A stretch of DNA of 64,000 nucleotides from Candidatus Omnitrophota bacterium (GTDB lineage Bacteria > Hinthialibacterota > Hinthialibacteria > Hinthialibacterales > Hinthialibacteraceae): NCBI GenBank assembly GCA_013177805.1, contig JABLXU010000041.1:1-64000 (forward strand), in the 5' to 3' direction. The notes beneath the pieces are model-generated. The model was not told the origin of the DNA and did not search any database. It saw only the letters and a list, made by a program, of their open reading frames with translations. Numbering within the stretch: position 1 is the first letter of the stretch; every line of letters begins with the position of its first letter. The position numbers were made by a program, and so were the translations under genes. This document shows, piece by piece, positions 1-8,168 of this stretch.

Positions 1-318
1 GTGATCGAGGCCACCGGCGCCACCCAAGGACTGCGGCAGGCCCTGCGATTGGTCCGCCCCCGGGGGACCATCGTGTTGAAAAGCACCATGGCGGGCGCGG
101 AAGCGGTGGATTTGACCCCCGCGGTGATCGACGAAGTCACCGTCGTGGGATCCCGCTGCGGCCGGTTTGCGCCGGCACTGGCCTGGTTGTCCCGGGGGGT
201 ATTGCCGTTGGACCGCCTGATCGAAGCGGTCTATCCTCTGGAGAAAGCCCAGGAGGCCTGGGCGCATGCTGTCCGTCCGGGCGCCAAGAAAGTTCTCATC
301 CTGATCCATCCGAGATAA
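1..318 (+). CDS. MDR-family (zinc-type alcohol dehydrogenase-like) protein, C-terminal part
   Basis: Only the last 105 codons are inside the window. The first visible codon is GTG at base 1, but the true start lies upstream. The visible part resembles the second half of the Rossmann domain and the C-terminus of medium-chain dehydrogenase/reductases: EATGA, then RPRGTIVLKST as a core strand, and a tail PLEKAQEAWAHAV that matches the usual closing helix before a basic KKVLI end. The catalytic zinc ligands and the GxGxxG loop would be upstream and cannot be checked, so the substrate is unknown and a quinone-reductase-like member is equally possible. It ends 87 bases before the penicillin-binding protein gene, with a hairpin between them. 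Confidence 0.7.
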   Translation: MIEATGATQGLRQALRLVRPRGTIVLKSTMAGAEAVDLTPAVIDEVTVVGSRCGRFAPALAWLSRGVLPLDRLIEAVYPLEKAQEAWAHAVRPGAKKVLILIHPR

Positions 319-361
319 GATATCGCTTGGGGTATAAAAAATGAATCGAACTGGGTCGCGG

Positions 362-383
362 CGCGTCTCAACATTGAGACGCG
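362..383. other. 10-bp perfect inverted repeat ahead of the PBP gene
   Basis: CGCGTCTCAA (362-371) and TTGAGACGCG (374-383) form a perfect 10-bp stem with a 2-base loop. No T-run follows (the next bases are GGGCCTTAAAG), so it is not a classical intrinsic terminator. It lies in the short gap between the dehydrogenase stop and the ATG at 406, where it could end the first transcript or structure the leader of the second. Confidence 0.5.
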
Positions 384-405
384 GGGCCTTAAAGCAAGGA
401 ATCCC

Positions 406-3072
406 ATGACACAAACTACTCTTCCTCCCCTGCGGCCGCAACCGGTGCCGGTCAAGGACAAACCAGTCTCCCGGGAGAAATCCCGCTCCGGGGACCGCCC
501 TGCCTCCGGCCGCCCGGACCCGCCGCCCCCGCGGGATTACCCTCCGCGCGCGGCCTCCCATCGCCGTTCCCAGTGGAAGCGGATCGCCTTGCTGGTGTTC
601 TGCATGATGATCATGTGCATGGGAGTTGGGGCGGGGATCGCCATCAGCTTTCTCAACCATTACTTGGATCAGCTCCCCACGATTCCTTACCTGGAAGATT
701 ACCGCCCCTGGATGCCCTCGCGGATTTTCGCCGGCGATGAGTCGCACCAGTTGGTGGCCGATTTCTTCAGTCCCCGCCAGAACCGCGAGGTGGTCCCCCT
801 TTCAGAAATCCCCGAAAACCTCATCAACGCCGTATTGGGCATGGAGGATTTCGATTTCTATGAGCATCCGGGAATCAGTCCCCGCGGCTTCCTGCGCGCC
901 GCCTATGTGGATCTGCGGACCCGGTCTCTTCAGCAGGGCGGCAGCACCCTGACCATGCAGCTGGCGGAAGACCTGATTGTCAACAAGCATGTTCCGTACG
1001 ATATCCCGGATATGGGGCTCAAGTCGTTTCAACAAAAATTGTGGGAAATTCTCCTCGCGCTTCAGATCGAAAAACGGTACACCAAAAATGAAATCCTGGA
1101 GATTTATCTCAACCAGGTTTTTCTCGGGGGCAATATTTACGGTGTGGCGCGGGCGGCGGAATCCTATTTCGGCAAAGAAGTGTCGGAGTTGTCGCTGAAA
1201 GAATGCGCGCTGTTCGCGGGCATGTTGCAACGTCCCAACGCCTACTCGCCCGTGCGCAATCCCGAAGCCGCCCAACGGCGCACCGAACTGGTCTTGCGGG
1301 TCATGCGCAACCGGGGTTTGATCACCCCAGAACAATACCGACAGGCGGTGGAAGAACCTTTCCAGTTGAACACCAAGGCTGCCCGCCGCTCCCAGGTGGC
1401 CTTGTATCCCTACTTCACCTGGGGGATCAACCGCCAGTTCCAGGACCGCGTCATCACCATGCCCAACGGCCAACCGATCGAGATCTATGGCCAGGGCGTG
1501 GATGTGGAATCCACCCTCCATCCGCGGATCCAGGAAATCGCGGAGGAGTGCCTGCGGCGGGGCATCATCCAGCATGAGCACCGGCGGCGGCCCATGGGCG
1601 GCCGCGACTGGGGACGGCCGGGGTACAAAGGCGTCAACCGCTCCGGCCCTTCGCGGCTGGTCCCCGGGCAAGAGTACGATGCCAAAATTCTGGCGAACTA
1701 CGATCCGGCGGAGGGCGCCATTCCGGTCACAGTTCCCAACGTGCAGGATGGCAAAGGCCCCTTCACGGTTCCCGTGGAACCGGGGGAGACCTGGCTGGAT
1801 GATTTTGACGTGCTGCACAAGGATTATTTCGTGCGGGTCAAGGCGGTGCAGGAAGGAGACAAAATCCAATTGCGGCTGGCGGAGGATCGGTATGTCCAAG
1901 GCGCCTTAATCGCCTTGCGGCCTTCCACGGGCGAGGTGGTGTGCCAGGTGGGCGGATACGACTATTACGACGAGAAAAATTCAGGCCAATTCATCCGGAC
2001 CCTCCAGGCCACCATGCTGCAACCCGGCAGCGCGTTCAAGCCCCTGTTATACGCCGCGGCGCTGGCCGAGCCGAAAAAAAAATGGACCGTGGTGTCTACG
2101 TTGCTGGACATCGAGAAGGAGTATTGGACCAATTGGGTGCCCAAGAACTATTATGACCGGTATTACGGCCGGGTCACCATGCTCTATTCGCTGACCCATT
2201 CGTTGAATGCGGCAACCGTGTGGCTGCTGAGCAATTACAAAGGCACCCGGGCCTCGGGAGTCGAGTCGCTGCGCCGCTTCTGCCGGGAGGTTTTCGATTT
2301 TCCCGTCAATGATTCCAACCTGTCGGTCGCGCTTGGGACTTCCGGATGCACGCCGTATCAATTGGCCCAAGCCTATGCCGTTCTGGCCAACCAGGGGAAC
2401 TTCGTCAAGATCCACATGGTCAATAAGGTGTATCAGCGCCAGGATTCAAGACAGAACTACCCCTTCGTCTTGTACGAATTCAAACCCTCCGCCAACGGTC
2501 AGCCGCGTTTATCCCCCGAAGTGGCCTATCTCGTGACGTATATGCTCCGGAATGTCGTCGAGCAAGGAACCGCGAAAGATCTGAAAGACGCGCCTTTTGT
2601 CTGTTACGGTAAGACCGGCACCACCGACGACTGCACCTATGCCTGGTTCGCGGGGTACACCAAGGACTTCTTGTGCGTGGTGTACCTGGGATACGATGAC
2701 CCGAAACGCTCGCTGGGTGTCAAAATGACCGGCTCCACCACCGCCTTGCCCATTTGGAAAGAATTCATGACCCGGGTCCACGAAATCCACCCCGAATGGT
2801 TCGGCGAAATCGAACCGCCGCCGGGTATCAATTTCCGCACCTTGTGCCGCGATAGCTATAAAATCGCTACGGCCCTTTGCCCCCGGAAGGAAAAATATCC
2901 TTTCGCGGAAGGAACAGGGCCGGTTGACCGCTGCGCTATTCATGTTCAAGATGCAGTGCCGGCCAGTTTCACCGAGACATCAGCACCTGCGCTGGCGCCA
3001 GGAGAACCGGTACTCAAGCCGGCGGAATGGAACTACGAAGCCCGTACATCATTGCGAAGCCCGAATTACTAA
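406..3072 (+). CDS. Class A penicillin-binding protein (PBP1A type), bifunctional glycosyltransferase/transpeptidase
   Basis: An 888-residue bifunctional peptidoglycan synthase that would polymerise lipid II and cross-link the stem peptides. A proline- and arginine-rich cytoplasmic tail (1-57) is followed by one membrane anchor (about 58-83). The family-51 glycosyltransferase domain shows EDFDFYEHPG (catalytic Glu147), QGGSTLTMQLAEDL (177-190), EKRYTKNEILEIYLNQ (222-237) and the ESYFGK motif. The transpeptidase domain has SAFK (nucleophile Ser542, Lys545), SLN (599-601) and KTGTT (736-740), so all three penicillin-binding signatures are intact. A segment of about 150 residues rich in Gly, Arg and Pro separates the two domains (near 350-500), as in PBP1A-like proteins with an extra OB-type domain. 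The DUF1015 gene follows after 62 bases on the same strand. Confidence 0.95.
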   Translation: MTQTTLPPLRPQPVPVKDKPVSREKSRSGDRPASGRPDPPPPRDYPPRAASHRRSQWKRIALLVFCMMIMCMGVGAGIAISFLNHYLDQLPTIPYLEDYRPWMPSRIFAGDESHQLVADFFSPRQNREVVPLSEIPENLINAVLGMEDFDFYEHPGISPRGFLRAAYVDLRTRSLQQGGSTLTMQLAEDLIVNKHVPYDIPDMGLKSFQQKLWEILLALQIEKRYTKNEILEIYLNQVFLGGNIYGVARAAESYFGKEVSELSLKECALFAGMLQRPNAYSPVRNPEAAQRRTELVLRVMRNRGLITPEQYRQAVEEPFQLNTKAARRSQVALYPYFTWGINRQFQDRVITMPNGQPIEIYGQGVDVESTLHPRIQEIAEECLRRGIIQHEHRRRPMGGRDWGRPGYKGVNRSGPSRLVPGQEYDAKILANYDPAEGAIPVTVPNVQDGKGPFTVPVEPGETWLDDFDVLHKDYFVRVKAVQEGDKIQLRLAEDRYVQGALIALRPSTGEVVCQVGGYDYYDEKNSGQFIRTLQATMLQPGSAFKPLLYAAALAEPKKKWTVVSTLLDIEKEYWTNWVPKNYYDRYYGRVTMLYSLTHSLNAATVWLLSNYKGTRASGVESLRRFCREVFDFPVNDSNLSVALGTSGCTPYQLAQAYAVLANQGNFVKIHMVNKVYQRQDSRQNYPFVLYEFKPSANGQPRLSPEVAYLVTYMLRNVVEQGTAKDLKDAPFVCYGKTGTTDDCTYAWFAGYTKDFLCVVYLGYDDPKRSLGVKMTGSTTALPIWKEFMTRVHEIHPEWFGEIEPPPGINFRTLCRDSYKIATALCPRKEKYPFAEGTGPVDRCAIHVQDAVPASFTETSAPALAPGEPVLKPAEWNYEARTSLRSPNY

Positions 3073-3134
3073 TGCATCGCGTCCCTGCGATTCCTTTTCG
3101 GAATTCTTATAAAAAGGATAAACAAAACAGACTC

Positions 3135-4466
3135 ATGGCCTTTATCTCTCCTTTCTCCGGGTTGCGCTATAACCTGGAGTTGGTACCCAATCTAGCCCGG
3201 GTGATCGCGCCGCCGTATGACAAGATTTCCACCGCGGAACGGGCCGCCCTGTGGGAGCGGGATCCGTACAACGTGGTGCGGTTGATCCTGCCGCCGCCCA
3301 GCAGCGTGGAAACCGACGTGGCCACGCAATCCACCGCCGGCGAATCCCCCGGCTGGTACGGGCAAGCCGCCGGCTGGTACCGGGACTGGATCCGGCAGGG
3401 GATTTTGCGCGCGGATCCGCCGCGGTTCTACGTATACCGCCAGACCTTCCCCTACCAGGGACGGACCTGGACCCGCACCGGCCTGTTCGGCGCGCTGCGG
3501 CTGGAGGACAACGCCGGTCCCCACGCGCACGAATACACCTTCGACGGGCCCAAAGCGGACCGGCTGCGGTTGCTGGGCGCCACCCAGGCCAATCTGTCCC
3601 CGATCTTTCTTTTGGCCGATGGCGAACCCGCCCAGTGGGATGATATTTTTTCGCGATCCGGCACCCTGTTGTTACGTTTTGAAGATTTCGAAGGGCAAGT
3701 CCATGAACTCTACGCGTTCGATTCGCCCCCGCTCGTGAAGGCCGTGCAGGATTTCATCCAGGACCGCACTCTGGTCATCGCCGATGGTCATCACCGGTAT
3801 GAAACCGCCCTGAATTACCGGCGTATGATGAGAGAAGCAACCGGCCGCGATCCTTCCCGCGAGCCCTGGGGCAGCGTGTTGGCTCTGATCGTGCCGATGG
3901 CCAGCCCCGGCTTGCTGGTGTTGCCCACGCACCGGGTGATCCGCGATATGCCGGAACGCTGGCTGGAACGGCTCCAGGAAAAGGCCGCTTCCTCGTGCGA
4001 CGTGACGCCTCTCGCGGACGGCCGGGGCGCGGCCATCCGCGAACTGTTAGGGCGGCCGGAACACCGGCGTACGATCGTGGCCGCCGGGGGAGAGACCGCA
4101 TGGCAAATTACCCTGAAGCCAGAGGTCTCCGTCCCATCCCTGCAAGCCACCCCCGCCCCCCTCCGCGATTTGAACATCACCATCCTGCATCAATTTCTGC
4201 TGGGTGAGTGCCTGGGCCTGACACCGGAATTTCTGCAAAACCGGATCCGCTATCTGCGCGAGGAGGAGGAAGCCCTGGCCCTGGCGCGCCGTGAGCCGGG
4301 TACCGCCGCGTTTTTGTTGGGGGGCCTTTCGCCACGAACCGTTTTCGACGTCTCCCGGCAAAACGTCCGCATGCCGCAAAAATCCACCGATTTTTACCCC
4401 AAAATCCCGACCGGCCTGGTGATCCGGCCGGCCGGCGGTTTGGAACCTGCGGGAACCGCCGATTGA
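3135..4466 (+). CDS. DUF1015 family protein
   Basis: A 443-residue cytoplasmic protein of the DUF1015 family, whose biochemical role is not established. Family signatures are visible: the N-terminal MAFISPFSGLRYN opening, RVIAPPYDKIS, DPYNVVRLILP, the central YRQTF and HEYTFDGPK segments, and IADGHHRYETALNYR, the most conserved motif of the family. No signal peptide or membrane segment is present. The ATG at 3135 is preferred because the conserved N-terminus begins there; in-frame codons upstream overlap the tail of the PBP gene and add no recognisable sequence. The gene sits 62 bases after the PBP gene and may be co-transcribed with it, but no functional link is known. The name rests on family resemblance alone. 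Confidence 0.85.
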   Translation: MAFISPFSGLRYNLELVPNLARVIAPPYDKISTAERAALWERDPYNVVRLILPPPSSVETDVATQSTAGESPGWYGQAAGWYRDWIRQGILRADPPRFYVYRQTFPYQGRTWTRTGLFGALRLEDNAGPHAHEYTFDGPKADRLRLLGATQANLSPIFLLADGEPAQWDDIFSRSGTLLLRFEDFEGQVHELYAFDSPPLVKAVQDFIQDRTLVIADGHHRYETALNYRRMMREATGRDPSREPWGSVLALIVPMASPGLLVLPTHRVIRDMPERWLERLQEKAASSCDVTPLADGRGAAIRELLGRPEHRRTIVAAGGETAWQITLKPEVSVPSLQATPAPLRDLNITILHQFLLGECLGLTPEFLQNRIRYLREEEEALALARREPGTAAFLLGGLSPRTVFDVSRQNVRMPQKSTDFYPKIPTGLVIRPAGGLEPAGTAD

Positions 4467-4572
4467 CCGCGGAAGGATAGAAATCAGGCTATACAAGCAA
4501 CCCCAAACCGGATAAATTCATCCCGGGTCTCGCGTTTCTAATCCAACATCGGCTTGATAGGGTGGGTGATCC

Positions 4573-5382
4573 ATGCGGAAAACGGGTTGGTGGTGCGTGG
4601 TGGTGTTTTGGGGAATTTCCGGACTGCCTGCTTTTCCTCACGCCTTGCATCCCGAGAGCATCGACCGTTACGTGGAATTCACGTTGACTCCCACCCAACT
4701 GGCCATCGTGTACGAAATCATCCTGGGACTCAACCCCACCCAGCGGGCCGCCCGGCGCATGGATCCGGACAATGACGGGAAGATCACCGATGCCGAGCGC
4801 GACGCCTTCGTGCGCTTCAGCGCCGATCAGTACGCCCCCAAACAAACGATCCGCATCGGGGAATGGAAACTGACCCCCCGGTTCGTCACCGGAGACGCTT
4901 ACCACACCATTGGACATAATATGATGAACGTCATCAAAATCGATCTCGGATATTTATGCCCGGTGCCGGCCGAAATTCCCCGGGGGGTTACGCTCCCCTT
5001 TTTCTACGAGGATGGCAATTGGCTCAAGGTGCCCGGTTGGAAGCAAATGAACTTCTTCCCGCGGGACGGGGTGGCGTTCACGGGCCACATTCCGTACCAG
5101 GAGTTTAACCCTTTCGATTACATGATCATCGAAACCAAGGGATTCATCCCCGCCACCAACTCCCTCAGCCTGGAAGTGAATTTACCCTCCGCGCCGGCCG
5201 GCCCCGGCGATTTTACGGTGTCCCTGCCACCCAAAGCGCAATACGACGCGGGATCGTCACCACCCGGCTCGTGGACCGCGGCGGTGTGGCTCGGGGGGGC
5301 TTTTTTGGTTTTGGTGGCTATGGGCGGGGGAGTGGTGTGGATGCTGCGCTCCCGGATGATGCCGCCGGACCGGACCGGTTGA
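4573..5382 (+). CDS. Exported membrane-anchored protein with one EF-hand loop
   Basis: A 269-residue protein with an N-terminal signal sequence (about 1-25), a lumenal or periplasmic domain and one C-terminal membrane helix (about 233-258) followed by a short basic tail. Residues 64-75 form a canonical 12-residue EF-hand loop, with D64, D66, D68, K70, T72 and E75 at the coordinating positions, so calcium binding is likely. The first part of the mature domain ([15 protein letters not shown]) resembles the start of periplasmic domains attached to nickel/cobalt-type exporters, but no transporter domain is present here. I do not recognise a named family. Its 3' end overlaps the oppositely oriented glycosyltransferase gene by 65 bases, so the two transcripts would be complementary at their ends. 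Confidence 0.75.
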   Translation: MRKTGWWCVVVFWGISGLPAFPHALHPESIDRYVEFTLTPTQLAIVYEIILGLNPTQRAARRMDPDNDGKITDAERDAFVRFSADQYAPKQTIRIGEWKLTPRFVTGDAYHTIGHNMMNVIKIDLGYLCPVPAEIPRGVTLPFFYEDGNWLKVPGWKQMNFFPRDGVAFTGHIPYQEFNPFDYMIIETKGFIPATNSLSLEVNLPSAPAGPGDFTVSLPPKAQYDAGSSPPGSWTAAVWLGGAFLVLVAMGGGVVWMLRSRMMPPDRTG

Positions 5383-6448
5383 CCCGCCGTTCCACCGCTG
5401 AGAACACCGCCAAACCCCAAACGACCGCCGCCAGGAACACGGCGATGAACAACAGCGTGTAGCGGTTGGGCAGTTGCGCCGCCAAAACCGCCGACATCGA
5501 AAGCAAGAACGACAATCCGTACACACAGAGCACCGCTTGCCGGACGGTGAAACCCAACTGCAAAAGCCGGTGATGGATGTGCCCCCGGTCCGCCGTAAAA
5601 AAGTTGAATCCCCGCCGGCCCCGCCGGATGACGGTCAGCACGGTGTCGACTAGGGGAATGGAGAGCACGACAAGCGGGAGGGCGAGCGACATCACCGTCG
5701 CTCCTTTGGTGTTGCTGATCAGGGAAGTGCCGGCCAACAGCGCCCCGAGATAGAGGCTGCCGGCGTCCCCCATGAAAATCCGGGCGGGAGAGAAGTTGTA
5801 CGGCAGAAATCCCAGGGTGGCTCCCATCAATGCCAGCGAAATCAAACAGATGAAGTTCTGCCAGGGATGCAAGGCGATCAAGAAATGGGCCATGGCCGCG
5901 AAAAAGACCACCCCCGCCGCCAGCCCGTCCAGGCCGTCAATGAAATTTATCGCGTTGACGATGGTCAGAATCCACAACACCGACAGAATCCAGCCCAGCC
6001 CTCCCATGGGAATCTTTCCCCCGAAGGGACTAGTCATTTCATCGATCGTGTAGCCCGAACTAACCAGCCAGACACTGAGCAGGGTCTGCGCGGCCAGTTT
6101 GACGGGAGGAGAAATGGGCCGGATGTCATCCCATACCCCCAGCAACAAGAATCCCGTGGCAACCAGGTACAACACCCGAAGTTGAAGCAACGGGATTTGC
6201 ACGTCCAAGACCTGCGGCGCCCCGAGAAACAGATAAAGCAACACCAGGCTCAGGGACACATGAAAAGCCAACCCTCCGAGATAGGGCACCGGCTGGGCGT
6301 GTATCTTCCGGCTGGAAGGCGGATCCGTGATATTCTTGGCCAACGCCAGCCGGCGGAATCCAGGGGTCGTGGCAAACGCTCCCAGCCACGCCAGCCAAAA
6401 AACCATCCAATATTCCGTGGGCACACTATTGCTCAATGGCCGGACCAC
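5318..6448 (-). CDS. MraY/WecA-family undecaprenyl-phosphate sugar-1-phosphate transferase
   Basis: A polytopic membrane enzyme (376 codons from a GTG at 6448) of the family that transfers a sugar-1-phosphate from a UDP-sugar to undecaprenyl phosphate, the first step of O-antigen, teichoic-acid-like or other surface glycan synthesis. Family motifs in order are [13 protein letters not shown] near the N-terminus, the acidic [36 protein letters not shown] and the [10 protein letters not shown] motif typical of WecA/TagO-type members rather than true MraY. About ten hydrophobic helices are apparent. The start is uncertain: the ATG at 6409 (MVFWLAW) would also give a complete protein. No glycan gene cluster surrounds it. 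It overlaps the EF-hand gene tail to tail. Confidence 0.88.
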   Translation of the reverse strand: MVRPLSNSVPTEYWMVFWLAWLGAFATTPGFRRLALAKNITDPPSSRKIHAQPVPYLGGLAFHVSLSLVLLYLFLGAPQVLDVQIPLLQLRVLYLVATGFLLLGVWDDIRPISPPVKLAAQTLLSVWLVSSGYTIDEMTSPFGGKIPMGGLGWILSVLWILTIVNAINFIDGLDGLAAGVVFFAAMAHFLIALHPWQNFICLISLALMGATLGFLPYNFSPARIFMGDAGSLYLGALLAGTSLISNTKGATVMSLALPLVVLSIPLVDTVLTVIRRGRRGFNFFTADRGHIHHRLLQLGFTVRQAVLCVYGLSFLLSMSAVLAAQLPNRYTLLFIAVFLAAVVWGLAVFSAVERRVNRSGPAASSGSAASTPLPRP

Positions 6449-6628
6449 ACTTACTATTAAGATACAAGCATTGTGAAAATCGGGCGGTTTCCACCTCGAT
6501 CTTCCCGCTATTATCGCATGGAAAGGGAGAAGTGGCTATCCCGCGCCTCCCCCTGCGGGAGAAGGGCAGCGCTCTGTATACTTCACTTGCTGAAATCGGG
6601 ATACGTACCAACGTAAGGTCAGGAAATC

Positions 6629-7735
6629 ATGAAAAAAAGCACCGGCCTGCTTCTGTTTTTTTCCTTTCTCGTGATGGTCGTTATTATGGTGGGTTTGTTT
6701 GTCACCCTGATGATCCTGGTGTTGCAAGGAACCACCCCCAACCTGCTGGGCTCCAAACGGCTCGCCCTGGTGCGGGTGGAGAGCGCGATCTACGACGCCC
6801 AACGGTGGATCGACCAGATCAAGCATTTCCAGGAGGATGACTCCATCAAAGGAATCGTGTTGCGGGTGGAGAGTCCCGGCGGGGCGGTAGGACCATCCCA
6901 GGATCTGTACGAGGCCATTCGGAAGGCGCAAACAGAGCATGGCAAAATCGTCGTGGCGTCTTTCGGTTCGCTGGCGGCTTCCGGGGGGTATTACATCGCT
7001 TGCAGCGCGGACCGCATCGTCGCCTCGCCCGGCACGCTCACGGGCAGCATCGGGGTGTACGCCAAATTCCCCGTGGCCAAGGAACTGATGGAAAAGATCG
7101 GAGTCGATTATCAGACCATCAAGGCGGGAGAATACAAGGATTTCGGCTCGATCGAACGCGGCCTGAGCGACAAAGAACGCGCCATGTTCCAATCGGTTAT
7201 TGATGACACGTACGATCAATTCGTCGAGGCCGTCGCCCATGGACGGAAACGGTCCTTGACCCGTCTCTTGAACGAATGGAAAAGCGATTCCTCCGAAACC
7301 TATCCCTTTCTGCCTGATGTGACCGCGATCTTGAGCGCGTATCAAGCCCAGCGGCAACAGAAAGCGCTTCCAGCGCAGGCCGTGGTGGAAGCCGGCAGCC
7401 CGGCTGTGGCCGCCTCCGAAGCCGGAGAAGCCACGCCACCCGTTGCGGCGGAACCGGAGCCCAGTCCGGAAATTTTGATGGCCTTGGCCTGCGCCATCGC
7501 GGAAGGGAAGATCTACACCGGCCGCCAAGCCAAGGAAATCGGCCTGGTGGATGAAATCGGCAGCCTCGAGGACGCCATCGCCCTGGCCGGAAAACTGGCC
7601 GGCATTCCGGGCAAACCCACTGTGGTGGAACAGAAAAAGCGCGAATTCACGCTCTTGGACTTGCTCACCCAAGGTCTGGCGCTGGTCCGCCCCCGCGCAA
7701 CCTTGTCTCCTTTGTTGTATGAGTTTCCATATTAG
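6629..7735 (+). CDS. sppA: Signal peptide peptidase SppA (S49 family) with an internal insertion
   Basis: A membrane-anchored serine peptidase that degrades cleaved signal peptides in the membrane. Residues 8-33 are a long hydrophobic anchor. The S49 core follows: ESPGGAVGPSQ (81-91), FGSLAASGGYYIA with catalytic Ser118, TGSIGVYA, and TIKAGEYKD with general base Lys170. This is the short single-domain form. Between VAHGRK (about 209) and AEGKIYTGRQAKEIGLVDE (from about 284) lies an insertion of roughly 75 residues. Its second half is an Ala/Pro/Glu-rich linker, where ordinary SppA proteins have only a few residues. The start is supported by AAGGTCAGGA just upstream. A stretch resembling module A of the dispersed repeat family occurs at about 6548-6570 in the leader. 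Confidence 0.92.
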   Translation: MKKSTGLLLFFSFLVMVVIMVGLFVTLMILVLQGTTPNLLGSKRLALVRVESAIYDAQRWIDQIKHFQEDDSIKGIVLRVESPGGAVGPSQDLYEAIRKAQTEHGKIVVASFGSLAASGGYYIACSADRIVASPGTLTGSIGVYAKFPVAKELMEKIGVDYQTIKAGEYKDFGSIERGLSDKERAMFQSVIDDTYDQFVEAVAHGRKRSLTRLLNEWKSDSSETYPFLPDVTAILSAYQAQRQQKALPAQAVVEAGSPAVAASEAGEATPPVAAEPEPSPEILMALACAIAEGKIYTGRQAKEIGLVDEIGSLEDAIALAGKLAGIPGKPTVVEQKKREFTLLDLLTQGLALVRPRATLSPLLYEFPY

Positions 7736-8168
7736 AGGGGACAATCCACTTTTTTTCCCTTTTCTCATTCTCACTGATTTTACCCAATGATCCAGTACTG
7801 TTGAGTTTTCATCCCTAATCCAATTTACCAAGATGAAACCGGTCCACCGGTTCCGCGGAAAGCCATTTTTTCGCTCTTCCCAGGCTTCTCTCACACGACC
7901 CCTCTCCCCAAGGAGAGAAAGTTGGTTACCTTGGTCCCGTTTGGATCACAAGTCTGAAGCCCTTGGCTGGTTTCGAAGCGCTTAAGGGCGTGGCACGTCT
8001 ATCCCGCATGTCAGTTAGTCATTCATGTCTGACAACTCGGCAATCCCTAGGCAGCACCACCCGCATCTACGCCGTTCAGTCTTGATCATGCCGGGATATT
8101 GCGTCTCCCGTTTTTCTCCACTACGCTGGACCAGGCATTGAAATGGATCAATCCGGGAGGTGAGCGGT
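7736..8168. other. 433-bp intergenic region
   Basis: No supported gene. It contains an inverted repeat CTCTCC/GGAGAG (7902-7907 and 7912-7917), which belongs to the module A hairpin family found throughout the window. Several in-frame stops on both strands break any longer reading frame. The right end carries a strong Shine-Dalgarno sequence, GGGAGGTGA at 8155-8163, serving the ATG at 8169. I see no convincing promoter hexamers. Confidence 0.6.
7902..7917 (+). repeat. Module A-like hairpin (isolated stem)
   Basis: CTCTCC and GGAGAG arms around a CCAA loop, preceded by CC. It is the shortest and least certain member of the dispersed module A family: it lacks the GGGTGAGG tail seen in the other copies. 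Confidence 0.35.

Noticed and set aside
802..1899. Long antisense frame to the PBP gene (365 codons); likewise 6536-7894 opposite sppA and 10698-11855 opposite the exported protein
   Set aside because: Each lies opposite a well-supported gene, shows low-complexity Arg/Pro/Gly/Gln-rich translations and has no family motif.
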